This document shows positions 26,818 through 36,877 of a stretch of 37,330 nucleotides of DNA, in pieces (positions within the stretch are counted from its first letter, which is position 1; every line of letters begins with the position of its first letter). Source of the stretch: Prochlorococcus sp. AG-409-J03 (GTDB taxonomy: Bacteria > Cyanobacteriota > Cyanobacteriia > PCC-6307 > Cyanobiaceae); assembly GCA_003215695.1 (NCBI GenBank), contig QCJZ01000007.1:1-37330 (forward strand). The letters are read 5' to 3'. Below the pieces are notes generated by a model that did not search any database, was not told the origin of the DNA, and saw only the letters and a list, made by a program, of their open reading frames with translations. Made by a program: the position numbers and the translations under genes.

Positions 26818-26940
26818 AATTTAAAGATTGTTTAACTATGTTCGTAGAAAATAATGCGGTCTTGGTAGTAATTTCAGAACTATTCGCATCTTGGGCATCA
26901 ATTTATGAGAACATTATCTGATTGGCAAATCAACTACTGA

Positions 26941-26948
26941 AGGTGATC
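26941..26948 (+). promoter_or_regulatory. Ribosome binding site of leuS
   Basis: AGGTGATC matches the complement of the usual 16S rRNA 3' end and lies four bases before the TTG at 26953. It supports that TTG as the true start of leuS. Confidence 0.6.
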
Positions 26949-26952
26949 TGAC

Positions 26953-29541
26953 TTGAATAATACTACTTCAGAGATTATTGACCAGCGTTACGAGCCTCGT
27001 GATAAAGAAGCTTATTGGCAAAAAGAGTGGGCTAAACAAGGTCTATATAAGACAAATACTGAGGTAAGCAAAGACAATACTTTTTACGCCTTGTCAATGT
27101 TCCCATACCCATCCGGTTCTTTACATATGGGGCACGTGAGGAATTATGTCATTACAGATGTACTGGCTAGATATAAAAGGATGCAAGGTTTTAACGTCCT
27201 TCATCCAATGGGATGGGATGCGTTTGGCTTGCCCGCTGAAAATGCGGCAATTGAGAGAGAGACAAGTCCTTCTACATGGACAGATAAAAATATTTCACAA
27301 ATGAAAAAGCAGTTAGATCGACTTGGATTATCTATAGATTGGTCTAAAGAAGTTACTACTTGCAAACAAGATTATTATAAATGGACTCAATATATATTTA
27401 ATCAATTACATAAAAATAAACTTGCCTATCAAAAAAAAGCAACGGTAAATTGGGATCCAGTTGATCAAACTGTGCTTGCAAATGAACAAGTTGATGCTGA
27501 TGGTAAATCTTGGAGATCTGGAGCAAAAGTTGAGAAAAAGGAGTTAAACCAGTGGTTTTTAAGTATTACAAGTTTTGCTGAAGAACTAAATAAGGATTTA
27601 GTTAAACTAAAAGACTGGCCAGAAAGAGTCAGGGTTATGCAAAAAAATTGGATTGGTAAATCAATCGGAGCGGAAATAACATTTGATATCAAAAATCATG
27701 ATCAAAAAATAATAGCTTTTACTACAAGAATTGATACAGTCTATGGTGTAAGTTATCTCGTCTTAGCATCAAATCATCCATTAATTGATCAATTAATAAG
27801 TAGTAAAGATATTGATAAATTAAAAGAATTCAGAAAAACTCAAGAAAAGTTAAGTGATCTAGAACGTAATTCAGACAGTAGAAAAAAACTTGGAATGTAT
27901 TTAGGAGTAAATGCAATCAATCCGGCAAATAATAAAGAAATACCTATATGGATTGGCGATTATGTGATTATGGAATATGGAACTGGAGCTGTAATGGGTG
28001 TTCCAGCTCATGATAGTAGAGATTATCAGTTTGCTAAATCATACAAATTACCAATTAATTATGTAATAAAACCAAATAATAATGAAGATGATAATTATTT
28101 AAATGAAGAGTATGTAGATAAGGGGATAATGATCAATTCTGATATATTCAATGGAATTAAGTCTGAAATTGCAAAGACAAAAATACTTGAATTAGGATCA
28201 AATGCTAAATGGGCAAAACCAAAAATTACATATAAATTAAGAGATTGGCTTATATCTAGACAAAGATATTGGGGTTGTCCAATTCCGATTATTAATTGTA
28301 AAAAGTGTGGTCAAGTAAGAGTACCAGATAAAGATCTCCCTGTTTCTCTTCCTGTTAATATTAAATTAACTGGTAAAGGCAAGTCACCTTTAACAACAAA
28401 AACCGAATGGATAAATACTCTTTGTCCTAAATGTGGACTTGAAGCAAAAAGAGAAACTGACACAATGGACACTTTTATGTGTTCGTCTTGGTACTTTTTA
28501 AGATATATAAACCCTGAAAATGAGGAAAATCCATTTATAAAAAGCGAAATAGATAAATGGCTACCTGTTAAACAATACGTTGGTGGTATTGAGCACGCAA
28601 TTCTTCATTTACTTTATTCAAGATTTTTAACCAAAGCTCTTAAAAGCTGTGGATTATTAAATATTGACGAACCATTTAAGAAACTATTAACCCAGGGAAT
28701 GGTTCAGGCTATTACTTATAAAAATCCAATTAATAATAAATATTATTCAAAAGATCAAATTAAAGATATTAATGATCCGAAAGATCCAATTACTGGAGAA
28801 AATATTGAAATCATCTATGAAAAGATGTCAAAGTCTAAATATAATGGTGTAGACCCATCATTAGTCATAGATAAATATGGTGCAGACACAGCTAGAATGT
28901 TTATACTTTTTAAAGCTCCTCCTGAAAAAGATTTAGAATGGGATGACTCTGATGTTGAAGGACAATATCGATTTATACAGAGACTCTGGAAATTTATTAT
29001 TACAACATTAGAACTTACTAAGAGTAAATCAATATTAAATATAGAAAAGGAGAATTCCAGGGATGAAGATGCTTTACGAATAATTAATATTGCTATTAAG
29101 GAAATTACTGATGATCTGGACAATCTTCAATTTAATACTGCAATATCTGAACTTATGAAAGCTGTGAATGGCCTAAGTTCAATAGTTAATAACTGTAGTA
29201 ATGAAACTCTAACTAATGTTATTTCACTATTAGTTAAATTAACTTCTCCATTTTCTCCTCATATTGCAGAGGAGCTTTGGAAGACAATCGGAAATACTCA
29301 GAGTATTCATCTTCAGTCATGGCCAAAATTCGAAGCAGATGCAATTGAACAAGATACTTTTAAACTTATGATTCAAATTAATGGAAAAGTTAGAGGTTCA
29401 ATTAATACAAGTAAAAATCTATCTAAAGATAAATTAGAAGATCTAGCCATTAAAAGTGATGCAGCTATAAAATGGATGAATGGAAAAGAACCAAAACGTG
29501 TAATTGTTGTGCCAAATAAATTAGTAAATATAGTTATTTAA
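26953..29541 (+). CDS. leuS: Leucyl-tRNA synthetase
   Basis: Charges tRNA(Leu). Class I signatures: [17 protein letters not shown] (HIGH motif HMGH, ~58) and [12 protein letters not shown] (~623). The CP1 editing domain lies between them with the Thr-rich [16 protein letters not shown] block and [13 protein letters not shown]. Zinc-type Cys pairs occur (CKKCGQ, CPKCGLE), and the C-terminal domain ends with INGKVRGSI. At 862 aa it is full length for a bacterial enzyme. The start is TTG, supported by a strong ribosome binding site four bases upstream. Its 3' end overlaps the pgi 3' end by 8 bp in convergent orientation. Confidence 0.98.
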   Translation: MNNTTSEIIDQRYEPRDKEAYWQKEWAKQGLYKTNTEVSKDNTFYALSMFPYPSGSLHMGHVRNYVITDVLARYKRMQGFNVLHPMGWDAFGLPAENAAIERETSPSTWTDKNISQMKKQLDRLGLSIDWSKEVTTCKQDYYKWTQYIFNQLHKNKLAYQKKATVNWDPVDQTVLANEQVDADGKSWRSGAKVEKKELNQWFLSITSFAEELNKDLVKLKDWPERVRVMQKNWIGKSIGAEITFDIKNHDQKIIAFTTRIDTVYGVSYLVLASNHPLIDQLISSKDIDKLKEFRKTQEKLSDLERNSDSRKKLGMYLGVNAINPANNKEIPIWIGDYVIMEYGTGAVMGVPAHDSRDYQFAKSYKLPINYVIKPNNNEDDNYLNEEYVDKGIMINSDIFNGIKSEIAKTKILELGSNAKWAKPKITYKLRDWLISRQRYWGCPIPIINCKKCGQVRVPDKDLPVSLPVNIKLTGKGKSPLTTKTEWINTLCPKCGLEAKRETDTMDTFMCSSWYFLRYINPENEENPFIKSEIDKWLPVKQYVGGIEHAILHLLYSRFLTKALKSCGLLNIDEPFKKLLTQGMVQAITYKNPINNKYYSKDQIKDINDPKDPITGENIEIIYEKMSKSKYNGVDPSLVIDKYGADTARMFILFKAPPEKDLEWDDSDVEGQYRFIQRLWKFIITTLELTKSKSILNIEKENSRDEDALRIINIAIKEITDDLDNLQFNTAISELMKAVNGLSSIVNNCSNETLTNVISLLVKLTSPFSPHIAEELWKTIGNTQSIHLQSWPKFEADAIEQDTFKLMIQINGKVRGSINTSKNLSKDKLEDLAIKSDAAIKWMNGKEPKRVIVVPNKLVNIVI

Positions 29542-31141
29542 AAATCAATTTTGAGATTATTAGTTTATCAGGATTAGCTTGATCACCATTCATTGAATAT
29601 TGATCAGAGTTTTCTGATAGTTTTCTAAGAATCAAATAAATCGACTCAGTTGAATCAGTAGACAATGAATTGTTAATATCGCTTAATGTTCTCTGCTTTC
29701 CATCATTTAAAAGATCTTCAATATCTTGTTGCAGCTTAATTATATTGTTTGCAGCTTTCTTACCCGCCTCAACTCCAGGTTGATTATAAGCATTAACATT
29801 AATCAATTCTGCATATAAACTGACTGTCCTCTCGAATAATGCAATTAGAGCTCCAAGGCTAGACTCATTAAATGATTTAAAAGTAATTGTTAAATTCTGT
29901 CTTCCTCCCTCAGTTAATGCTGATCTAGTTCCTTGAAGAAAACCAGATAAATAATCTCCTGGTCGTTTGTTTTTTACTTCAATTATCTCATCTGGGTCTT
30001 GAAGAATTTCAATGAAACTAACAAAGAAATTATCAACGCCATCTCTTAATTGCTGTACATATGCATGCTGATCCGTAGATCCTTTGTTTCCATAAACTGC
30101 TATCCCTTGATTAACTTGTTTACCATTTCTATCAAATTTCTTTCCTAAAGACTCCATAACAAGTTGTTGAAGATATCTACTGAAAACTTCTAATCTATCT
30201 CTATAGGGTAATACGACCATATCTCTTGTCCCTTTACCATTACCAGATTTATACCAAGCCAAAGATAAAAGTGCTGCTGGGTTATTTCTAATATCTTTAA
30301 CTCTTGTTAGTGCATCCATTTGAGATGCTCCATCTAAAAACTTATTAACATCAGCGCCAATAAGAACGGCAGGTAATAATCCAACAGCACCAGTAATACT
30401 TGTTCTTCCACCAACCCAATCAGGTAAATCAAAAATATCTAACCAATTTTCATTTACAGCTAAACAATCTAATTTACTACCTTTTGATGTAATTGCAATA
30501 GCACGAGAAGCCCATTCCTTATTATGATCATTAACAAACTTCATAGCTTGCTCCATTCCAATCAAAGGTTCAGGAGTACCTCCAGATTTACTAACAACTA
30601 CAAACAAAGTTGTATCAATAGTAGGAAGAATAGTATTTAATTTATGAGAAATACCCTCAGGGTCTACATTGTCTAAAAAATGTAGATTTAACCCGATCGA
30701 ATCCTTCTTAAAAGACTCTTTAATAAGTAAAGGCCCTAGGCCACTACCACCAATACCTATCCAGAAAACATCTGTAAATTTTTTATCATCGCTGTTAGTA
30801 ATATCACCTTTTAATATTGAAGAACCAAATTTGGATATGTCTTGAATCTCCTTAGCAATAGAATCTGAGATTTCCTGACTCGGAGCGACTTGAGGGTTTC
30901 GCAACCAGTAATGACCGACTTGCCTACCTTCATCAATATTGGCAATTGATCCATTCTCTAGAGATGCTAAAGACTCAAAAGCTTTGGAATAATGATCCTT
31001 AAAAAGTTCGAAATCCTTCCTCTCAACATCCATTCTACTTATATCAAGCCAAAAACCTAATGAATCATCGCTAAATAAAAGGTCACAATACCTTTTCCAT
31101 TTATCGTTGTTATTCATATGGAGGATGTCAGTTATTGCCAT
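29534..31141 (-). CDS. pgi: Glucose-6-phosphate isomerase
   Basis: Interconverts glucose-6-phosphate and fructose-6-phosphate, linking the Calvin cycle and glycogen to the oxidative pentose phosphate pathway. Landmarks: [14 protein letters not shown] (~148), [19 protein letters not shown] (~203) for phosphate binding, a basic block [24 protein letters not shown] (~315), and [17 protein letters not shown] (~350), which holds a catalytic His. 535 aa is normal for cyanobacteria. The 285-bp gap to purN is one of the longest divergent intervals here and includes a 13-bp motif shared with the ribBA upstream region. Confidence 0.97.
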   Translation of the reverse strand: MAITDILHMNNNDKWKRYCDLLFSDDSLGFWLDISRMDVERKDFELFKDHYSKAFESLASLENGSIANIDEGRQVGHYWLRNPQVAPSQEISDSIAKEIQDISKFGSSILKGDITNSDDKKFTDVFWIGIGGSGLGPLLIKESFKKDSIGLNLHFLDNVDPEGISHKLNTILPTIDTTLFVVVSKSGGTPEPLIGMEQAMKFVNDHNKEWASRAIAITSKGSKLDCLAVNENWLDIFDLPDWVGGRTSITGAVGLLPAVLIGADVNKFLDGASQMDALTRVKDIRNNPAALLSLAWYKSGNGKGTRDMVVLPYRDRLEVFSRYLQQLVMESLGKKFDRNGKQVNQGIAVYGNKGSTDQHAYVQQLRDGVDNFFVSFIEILQDPDEIIEVKNKRPGDYLSGFLQGTRSALTEGGRQNLTITFKSFNESSLGALIALFERTVSLYAELINVNAYNQPGVEAGKKAANNIIKLQQDIEDLLNDGKQRTLSDINNSLSTDSTESIYLILRKLSENSDQYSMNGDQANPDKLIISKLIFK

Positions 31142-31182
31142 TATTGATAAAAGAATACTCCTTAATGAGTTTTGTTAGCGGG

Positions 31183-31195
31183 TATTCTCAAATGA
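31183..31195 (-). promoter_or_regulatory. 13-bp motif upstream of pgi, shared with ribBA
   Basis: On the minus strand this reads TCATTTGAGAATA, 41 bp before the pgi start codon. The same 13 bases lie 40 bp before the ribBA start (33222-33234). It contains TTGAGA, which could be a -35 element, but no clear -10 follows. Confidence 0.3.
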
Positions 31196-31426
31196 GAGCC
31201 GTTAAACAATTAAGTTGTATTTATATTAGTCAAGATTTGTTTTCATTTGTCGAATGTTTAGTAATTGACAAATAGTAATGAACATAGACCAAGAATTATT
31301 ATCGAGAATAGTGGTTATATCTAAATAATAATTTTACTTTTCATTACTATTAAATATGTATTTACATTTTGATATTGTAATTCCAGCCAAAGGTCATATA
31401 TTTAGAAATAAAATAATGATTAGTAA

Positions 31427-32125
31427 ATGAAACCACAGAATAAAGAATATAGTGAAAACTATTTATTTAATGATCTAAAAGGGCTTTGTCTTATCAGCCC
31501 AACTGATTCAGTTAAGCCTATATTTGAGCCGAAAATTAGATTAGGGATTCTTGCATCAGGAAATGGTTCAAATTTTGAATACATTATTAAAGCAATTAAG
31601 AATAATCAACTTAATGCAGAAATTACAATTTTAATTGTAAATAATCCTGATTGCCTAGCAATAAATAAGGCAATAAAATATAATATAAACTATGTAATTA
31701 TTAATCATAGAATTTGTGATTCAAGATTAGAACATGATAATTTGGTGATGAACAAACTAGAGGAGTTGTCAGTTGAACTAGTTGTTATGGCAGGGTGGAT
31801 GAGAATTGTTGGAGAAAGATTAATTAATAGATTTAAAAACAGACTAATTAATATCCATCCATCACTTTTACCATCTTTTAAAGGTATAGATGCTATACAG
31901 CAAGCAATTGATAAAAGGGTAAAAATCACTGGCTGCACCGTTCATTATGTGCAAAAGGAGGTTGACTCAGGCTCAATAATTATTCAAGCTGCTATTCCAA
32001 TCAAGCAAGACGATAGTAAGGAGACTTTAACAAAAAGAATTCAAGAAATGGAACATATAATATTACCCTTGGCTATTGCAAAAGTTGCAAAAGATATAAG
32101 AACTATAGTCAGGGATAATAAGTGA
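31427..32125 (+). CDS. purN: Phosphoribosylglycinamide formyltransferase
   Basis: The 10-formyltetrahydrofolate-dependent GAR transformylase, third step of purine synthesis. LGILASGNGSNFEYIIKAI starts the fold at ~43, and NIHPSLLPSFKGIDAIQQAI (~139) with VHYVQKEVDSGSIIIQAAIPI (~167) contains the catalytic His and Asp region. At 232 aa it is about 35-45 residues longer than E. coli PurN because of an N-terminal extension without recognisable motif; similar extensions occur in picocyanobacterial homologues as I remember them. No internal ATG offers a better start near the fold. It converges with argC, overlapping 17 bp. Confidence 0.95.
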   Translation: MKPQNKEYSENYLFNDLKGLCLISPTDSVKPIFEPKIRLGILASGNGSNFEYIIKAIKNNQLNAEITILIVNNPDCLAINKAIKYNINYVIINHRICDSRLEHDNLVMNKLEELSVELVVMAGWMRIVGERLINRFKNRLINIHPSLLPSFKGIDAIQQAIDKRVKITGCTVHYVQKEVDSGSIIIQAAIPIKQDDSKETLTKRIQEMEHIILPLAIAKVAKDIRTIVRDNK

Positions 32126-33188
32126 GCTTTGGTAAACCTATATCAGATTCTAGTCCATGCATAATATTTAGATTTTGAACAGCCTGGCCTGCTTGGCCCT
32201 TTAGAAGATTATCAATAACACTCATTAACACTATTCTTCCATTACGTTTATCAACTTCAACAGATATCATAACTTTATTAGTGTTTTTAACCCATTTAGT
32301 TGCTGGATATGTTCCGACAGGCAAAATATCAATAAATGGATGATTTTTATAAAAGGCTTCAACTACAATTTTACAGTCTTCAGCTGTTAATCCTGGATCC
32401 CTCAACCGGCCATAAACAGTCGATAAAATCCCTCTGACCATTGGAACCAAGTGAGGTGTAAACTGTAAATTGACTTGATGACCAGCAAAATTACTAGCAA
32501 TACTTTCTATCTCGGCAGTGTGTCTATGCCCAATGACTCCATAGGGTTTTATTGATTCAGAACATTCAGACAACAGAAGTTGCTCGCTCGGATTCCTGCC
32601 TCCACCAGATGTTCCCGATTTTGCATCAATAATGATTCCTTCACTATCTATTAAACCTTGCTTTAAAAAAGGAATAAGCACACTAAGAGATGAGGTTGGG
32701 TAACAGCCTGGACAAGCAATTAATCTTGACTTTGAGATTTCTAGACTAAATTCCTCTGAAAAGCCATAAACAGCCTCTTCACATAATTCATAATCAAATC
32801 GTGGATATTTTTCTGATTCTTTTGCATAAATTTCCTTCCATTTATCTAATGATTTAAATCTATAGTCTGCTGATAAATCAAGGACCTTGACTCCCTTTTC
32901 TAATAATAATGGGGTTAATTGTGATGAAACTCCGTTAGGCAAACTCAAGATAGCATAATCAGAATTTGTAGCTATTTCATCAATATCACTTTTAGTTATC
33001 TGTTTATCTCCCATGATTTTCATAAAGGGATTTAATTGATTCCAGCTTTTCCCTGATGATCTCTCACCATTTAATATTGAAATCTCAAAAATTGGATGCT
33101 CACTTATCAACTTGACAAGCTGAAGACCTCCGTAACCTGATGCTCCAATAATTGCGATCCTCCCAAGTTCTGATGTACTAATTGCCAT
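32109..33188 (-). CDS. argC: N-acetyl-gamma-glutamyl-phosphate reductase
   Basis: Third step of arginine synthesis: NADPH-dependent reduction of N-acetylglutamyl phosphate to the semialdehyde. The N-terminal nucleotide-binding motif is IIGASGYGGLQLVKLI; the catalytic Cys lies in ACPGCYPTSSLSVL (~158); GHRHTAEIESIA (~220) carries the second active-site residue. 359 aa is full length. It converges with purN with a 17-bp overlap and diverges from ribBA over 86 bp. Confidence 0.97.
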   Translation of the reverse strand: MAISTSELGRIAIIGASGYGGLQLVKLISEHPIFEISILNGERSSGKSWNQLNPFMKIMGDKQITKSDIDEIATNSDYAILSLPNGVSSQLTPLLLEKGVKVLDLSADYRFKSLDKWKEIYAKESEKYPRFDYELCEEAVYGFSEEFSLEISKSRLIACPGCYPTSSLSVLIPFLKQGLIDSEGIIIDAKSGTSGGGRNPSEQLLLSECSESIKPYGVIGHRHTAEIESIASNFAGHQVNLQFTPHLVPMVRGILSTVYGRLRDPGLTAEDCKIVVEAFYKNHPFIDILPVGTYPATKWVKNTNKVMISVEVDKRNGRIVLMSVIDNLLKGQAGQAVQNLNIMHGLESDIGLPKLTYYP

Positions 33189-33221
33189 AACACCAACCTT
33201 ATTTCGTAGAATAAAGAATAT

Positions 33222-33234
33222 TCATTTGAGAATA
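33222..33234 (+). promoter_or_regulatory. 13-bp motif upstream of ribBA, shared with pgi
   Basis: TCATTTGAGAATA ends 40 bp before the ribBA TTG start and 33 bp from the argC start on the other strand. Identical to the motif before pgi. A shorter form (TCATTTGAG) also occurs at 3731-3739, 31 bp before pheT. Confidence 0.3.
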
Positions 33235-33264
33235 ATTAGCAAAGAACCATTTCACCACAAACAC

Positions 33265-33270
33265 GAGGAA
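33265..33270 (+). promoter_or_regulatory. Ribosome binding site of ribBA
   Basis: GAGGAA lies four bases before the TTG at 33275 and supports this non-ATG start, which also gives the expected N-terminal length before the RibB fold. Confidence 0.5.
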
Positions 33271-33274
33271 TAAG

Positions 33275-34963
33275 TTGAAATCAGAAGATTGTTATGAAAT
33301 TGAATTTGATGATATAGCAGATGCTCTAGCTGCTATTAGAAACGGTGAATGTGTCGTAGTAGTGGATGATGAAAAGAGAGAAAACGAAGGAGATTTAATC
33401 TGTGCTGCTCAATTTGCAACTCCCCAACAAATAAATTTCATGGCAACCGAAGCTAGAGGTTTGATATGTCTAGCAATGCAAGGAGAGAGATTAGACCAAT
33501 TAGATCTACCTTTAATGGTGGACAGAAATACCGATTCAAACCAAACAGCATTCACTGTAAGCATCGATGCTGGTCCTGAGTTTGGCGTATCAACTGGCAT
33601 TTCAGCTGAGGATAGAGCTAAAACAATTCAAGTCGCTCTTAATAGTCAAACCAGACCAATAGATTTAAGAAGACCGGGTCATATATTCCCTTTGAGAGCA
33701 AAAATAGGGGGGGTATTAAAGAGAGCTGGACATACTGAAGCAGCAGTAGACTTGTCTTTATTGGCAGGTCTGTCACCTGCAGGTGTTATCTGTGAAATTC
33801 AAAATCAAGATGGATCAATGGCAAGGCTGCCGCAATTAAAACAATATGCAAAAGAACGAAATTTAAAATTGATAAGTATTGCTGATTTAATTCATTACAG
33901 ACTGGAAAATGAGCGATTCGTGTATAGACAAGCAATTGCAAAGCTACCTAGTTTATTTGGAGATTTCAAGGCAATAGGTTACAAAAACGAATTGGATGGT
34001 TCTGAACATGTGGCAATAATAAAAGGTAATCCAGAAAAGCTTAAAGAGCCTGTGCTGGTAAGAATGCACTCAGAATGCCTAACAGGAGATGCATTCGGTT
34101 CATTAAGATGTGATTGTAGGCCTCAATTAGAGGCTGCTTTGTCTAGAATTTCAGAAGAAGGAGAAGGAGTCGTTGTATATCTAAGACAAGAAGGGAGAGG
34201 TATTGGTTTAGTAAATAAATTAAAAGCCTATAATCTACAAGATGGAGGATTAGACACAGTTGAAGCTAATGAAAAACTAGGATTCCCTGCAGATCTAAGA
34301 AATTATGGAGTAGGGGCACAAATTTTGACAGATTTAGGAATAAATAGACTGAAATTATTAACAAATAATCCAAGAAAAATTGCAGGACTTGGAGGATATG
34401 GAATTAGGGTTGAATCTAGGGTGCCTTTAGTAATTTGTCCTGGTGATCATAATGCTGCTTATCTTGAGGTAAAAAGAGAAAAGCTTGGACACCTAATTGA
34501 TAATAATGATAAGGCCAATTTAACAATGGAAAGGCAAAACATAGTGGTCTATTGGGACGGTAAGGTTAATAACAATGAATTAAAACATTTTGAAGATAAA
34601 GCGAGTAAATGGTCAGAAAATCATTTTCTAAATATTTCTATTCAAAACACTCCAAGGTTAAGAGCTTTATGTGAAAACCCTTTGTTTATATGGAATGTTA
34701 GACATAGAGATATTAAAGCGCACTTAGAAGGAAGCCTAATAGATAAAAGATTACTAGAGTCATTATTAAAAGAACTAAGTAATTGGAAAAACACTGAAAG
34801 AATTGGAATAATAAAGACTGATAATTATGAACAGCTTTTACATCCATCGATGAATATAACAACAGAAGAAAAAGATATTAGCGAACTTTCAAAATTTGAA
34901 AGTTCGCCATTATTTGATTGGAGTTTAAAGGATAAAACAAGTACAATAGTATGGAAATATTAA
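33275..34963 (+). CDS. ribBA: Bifunctional RibBA with long C-terminal extension
   Basis: Combines 3,4-dihydroxy-2-butanone-4-phosphate synthase and GTP cyclohydrolase II, the two entry reactions of riboflavin synthesis. The RibB part (~1-210) has [20 protein letters not shown] and [11 protein letters not shown] with GHTEAAVDL. The RibA part (~220-410) has the zinc motif [17 protein letters not shown] (~262), [13 protein letters not shown] and LLTNNPRKI. From ~415 to 562 there is an extra segment of about 150 residues I cannot assign; it includes [13 protein letters not shown] and [13 protein letters not shown]. The TTG start is supported by GAGGAA four bases upstream. Its last codons contain a 27-bp palindrome, and it ends 7 bp from the convergent ppiB. 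Confidence 0.95.
   Translation: MKSEDCYEIEFDDIADALAAIRNGECVVVVDDEKRENEGDLICAAQFATPQQINFMATEARGLICLAMQGERLDQLDLPLMVDRNTDSNQTAFTVSIDAGPEFGVSTGISAEDRAKTIQVALNSQTRPIDLRRPGHIFPLRAKIGGVLKRAGHTEAAVDLSLLAGLSPAGVICEIQNQDGSMARLPQLKQYAKERNLKLISIADLIHYRLENERFVYRQAIAKLPSLFGDFKAIGYKNELDGSEHVAIIKGNPEKLKEPVLVRMHSECLTGDAFGSLRCDCRPQLEAALSRISEEGEGVVVYLRQEGRGIGLVNKLKAYNLQDGGLDTVEANEKLGFPADLRNYGVGAQILTDLGINRLKLLTNNPRKIAGLGGYGIRVESRVPLVICPGDHNAAYLEVKREKLGHLIDNNDKANLTMERQNIVVYWDGKVNNNELKHFEDKASKWSENHFLNISIQNTPRLRALCENPLFIWNVRHRDIKAHLEGSLIDKRLLESLLKELSNWKNTERIGIIKTDNYEQLLHPSMNITTEEKDISELSKFESSPLFDWSLKDKTSTIVWKY
34881..34907 (-). terminator. 27-bp palindrome, possible ppiB terminator inside ribBA
   Basis: GCGAACTTTCAAA and TTTGAAAGTTCGC are perfect 13-base arms around one central base, within the ribBA coding end. 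Read on the minus strand it lies about 65 bp past the ppiB stop and is followed within ten bases by CTTTTTC. That fits a rho-independent terminator for ppiB transcripts, though the T-run is displaced. Confidence 0.35.
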
Positions 34964-34970
34964 TATAAAT

Positions 34971-35411
34971 CTATTTAACAAGACTTACACTTTCAATTCT
35001 TGTGCCGTTAGTAATAGATAATAGAATTTTCATATCGTCGGTTTTTCCAAAAACAGTATGAACTCCATCCAAATGTGGTTGAGGAGAATGAACTAAAAAA
35101 AATTGACTACCACCGGTATTTTTTCCAGCATGTGCCATAGATAGAGAACCAGCAACATGCTTGTTAGAATTGATCTCACAATCAATTGAATAACCTGGGC
35201 CACCAGTTCCAGGCATACCTCTTGATCCCTCTCTGGTATTTGGACATCCTCCTTGTGCCATAAAACCATTAATCACACGGTGAAATGAAAGGCCGTCATA
35301 AAAACCTTCATTAACAAGCTTCAGAAAATTTGCAACAGTTTTAGGTGCATCTTTATCAAAAAGGTCAAGAGTCAATTGCCCTTTATCTGTTTTCATCAAT
35401 ACTTTAGACAT
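34971..35411 (-). CDS. ppiB: Peptidyl-prolyl cis-trans isomerase (cyclophilin)
   Basis: A single-domain cyclophilin of 146 aa that accelerates proline isomerisation during folding. Family landmarks: [29 protein letters not shown] (catalytic Arg in FHRV, ~44), [23 protein letters not shown] (~87-109) and [11 protein letters not shown] (~113). No signal peptide, so cytoplasmic. It lies 88 bp downstream of murQ on the same strand and may be read from its own promoter or from the dnaJ-DUF3110-murQ transcript. A possible terminator lies within the end of ribBA. Confidence 0.96.
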   Translation of the reverse strand: MSKVLMKTDKGQLTLDLFDKDAPKTVANFLKLVNEGFYDGLSFHRVINGFMAQGGCPNTREGSRGMPGTGGPGYSIDCEINSNKHVAGSLSMAHAGKNTGGSQFFLVHSPQPHLDGVHTVFGKTDDMKILLSITNGTRIESVSLVK

Positions 35412-35499
35412 AACTTGATTTTGTTTTTATAATAATAACTGTTTACGACAAAAATGCAGAAATAATATTATGAATTTGTATGGTGAATTGATAATTAAT

Positions 35500-36432
35500 T
35501 CAATCACTTTTAACTTTAATTAATGCTGTTCTTAAGTTTCCCTCAGAGGCTTCGAGGATTCTCTTGGCCTCATTAATATTTCTACCAGATAACGCAATTA
35601 ATAATGATAATTTTACGGATCCATTTGTATCTTTCAATAATTGAAGGGCTTCTTCTTCATTAACAGAACTAATATCTAATAAGATTCCAAGAGCTCTATT
35701 TAATAGTTTTTCGTTAGTTACTGATAGATCAATCATTCTATTTTCATAAACTTTGCCTAATTTAATCATCACAGATGTAGAAATTATATTTAAAGCCATC
35801 TTTGTAGCTGTTCCAGCCTTTAATCTTGTCGAGCCGGCTAGAATTTCAGGTCCTGTAATGAGCCTTATATCAACATCATTAGATAATTTTGAATCATTAT
35901 ATGGAACAGATGAAATAGAAATTGTTAGTGCATTTAAACTTTTGGAATGATTCAGTGCAGAGAGGACATATGGAGTTCTTCCACTAGCTGTAATACCAAT
36001 CAAGACATCTCTATTTGAAAAGTTCCGATTTTCAAGGTCTAAAATAGCTATTTTTGATACATCTTCGAGAGATTCAGAACTTTTGGTAAGTGATGAAATA
36101 CCTCCGGCGATTATTCCTTGAACAAAATCTGGACTAGTGCAAAAAGTTGGAGGACATTCTGAAGCATCCAGTACTCCTAATCTTCCTGATGTACCAGTAC
36201 CAATATAAAATAATCTTCCATTAGATTTAAGCCTTTCAGTTATTTCATCAATAGCTTTGACTATTTCAGGAATGGCATTTTGCACTGCCTTTTGAGGTTC
36301 TTTATCAGCTTCAGAAAAAAGATTGACTATTTCATTAGTCGACTTAGTGTCTAATCCGGCTGATGAAAGATTAATCTGTTCAGTTAATATTCGATGAATA
36401 TTAATTCTCGAGACATTATTAGAATTAATCAT
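35500..36432 (-). CDS. murQ: N-acetylmuramic acid 6-phosphate etherase
   Basis: A SIS-domain enzyme that removes lactate from MurNAc-6-phosphate to give GlcNAc-6-phosphate in cell-wall recycling. The diagnostic block is FYIGTGTSGRLGVLDASECPPTF (~76-98), followed by GIIAGGISSLTKSSESLED, VLIGITASGRTPYV and EILAGSTRLKAGTATKMALN (~195-215). The C-terminal ~60 residues form a small UBA-like helical tail. 310 aa is normal. Its ATG overlaps the DUF3110 stop (ATGA), indicating coupled translation. No MurNAc kinase or PTS gene is seen here, so the substrate supply is open. Confidence 0.95.
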   Translation of the reverse strand: MINSNNVSRINIHRILTEQINLSSAGLDTKSTNEIVNLFSEADKEPQKAVQNAIPEIVKAIDEITERLKSNGRLFYIGTGTSGRLGVLDASECPPTFCTSPDFVQGIIAGGISSLTKSSESLEDVSKIAILDLENRNFSNRDVLIGITASGRTPYVLSALNHSKSLNALTISISSVPYNDSKLSNDVDIRLITGPEILAGSTRLKAGTATKMALNIISTSVMIKLGKVYENRMIDLSVTNEKLLNRALGILLDISSVNEEEALQLLKDTNGSVKLSLLIALSGRNINEAKRILEASEGNLRTALIKVKSD

Positions 36433-36821
36433 AAAAGCTTTTCCAAGCGTTTTTTTATATCTTCTAGTTGATCATTAGTGGAAATATTCTCAGTTATATT
36501 GTCTTTTGTTTGCCAATTTCCTACCTCTAAATTAGACAATGGTGGGGAAATCATAAGGCGTTCTTCATCATTGCTTGGAATGAAACCCTTTTCTACGTAA
36601 CGAGCCTCATAACCAGCTTCAAGACAAAAAGCTTCAATATCTCTCCTTGTCAACTCTTCAACGGAGGGAGTTGGAAAATCTTGAGCTTCTAATAAGCCAC
36701 AATATCTCTCCGCATCGTCCTTATCCTCAAACATGAGGATTACTGTTGAATCCTTAATCTCGAGTGAATGTATACCTTCACTCTCAGTCCCCGCTTCATA
36801 CAAAAGGACATGAACCAACAT
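36429..36821 (-). CDS. DUF3110 protein
   Basis: A 130-aa protein of the cyanobacterial DUF3110 family. The N-terminal half MLVHVLLYEAGTESEGIHSL followed by VILMFEDKDDAERYCGLLEAQ has an alternating strand-helix pattern suggesting a ferredoxin-like alpha/beta fold; DFPTPSVEELTRRDIEAFC follows. The C-terminal 30 residues are variable and end with a helix. It lies between dnaJ (56-bp gap) and murQ (4-bp overlap). The position next to a chaperone gene hints at protein quality control, but no function is known to me. Confidence 0.85.
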   Translation of the reverse strand: MLVHVLLYEAGTESEGIHSLEIKDSTVILMFEDKDDAERYCGLLEAQDFPTPSVEELTRRDIEAFCLEAGYEARYVEKGFIPSNDEERLMISPPLSNLEVGNWQTKDNITENISTNDQLEDIKKRLEKLL

Positions 36822-36877
36822 GAGAATTTAGTAACCAATATAATTATAAATCGATAAAATGCATAAACAATATCTTT

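Noticed and set aside
31245-31273. 7-bp inverted repeat ATTTGTC/GACAAAT in the pgi-purN gap
   Set aside because: Short arms and a 15-nt loop in AT-rich DNA; expected by chance.
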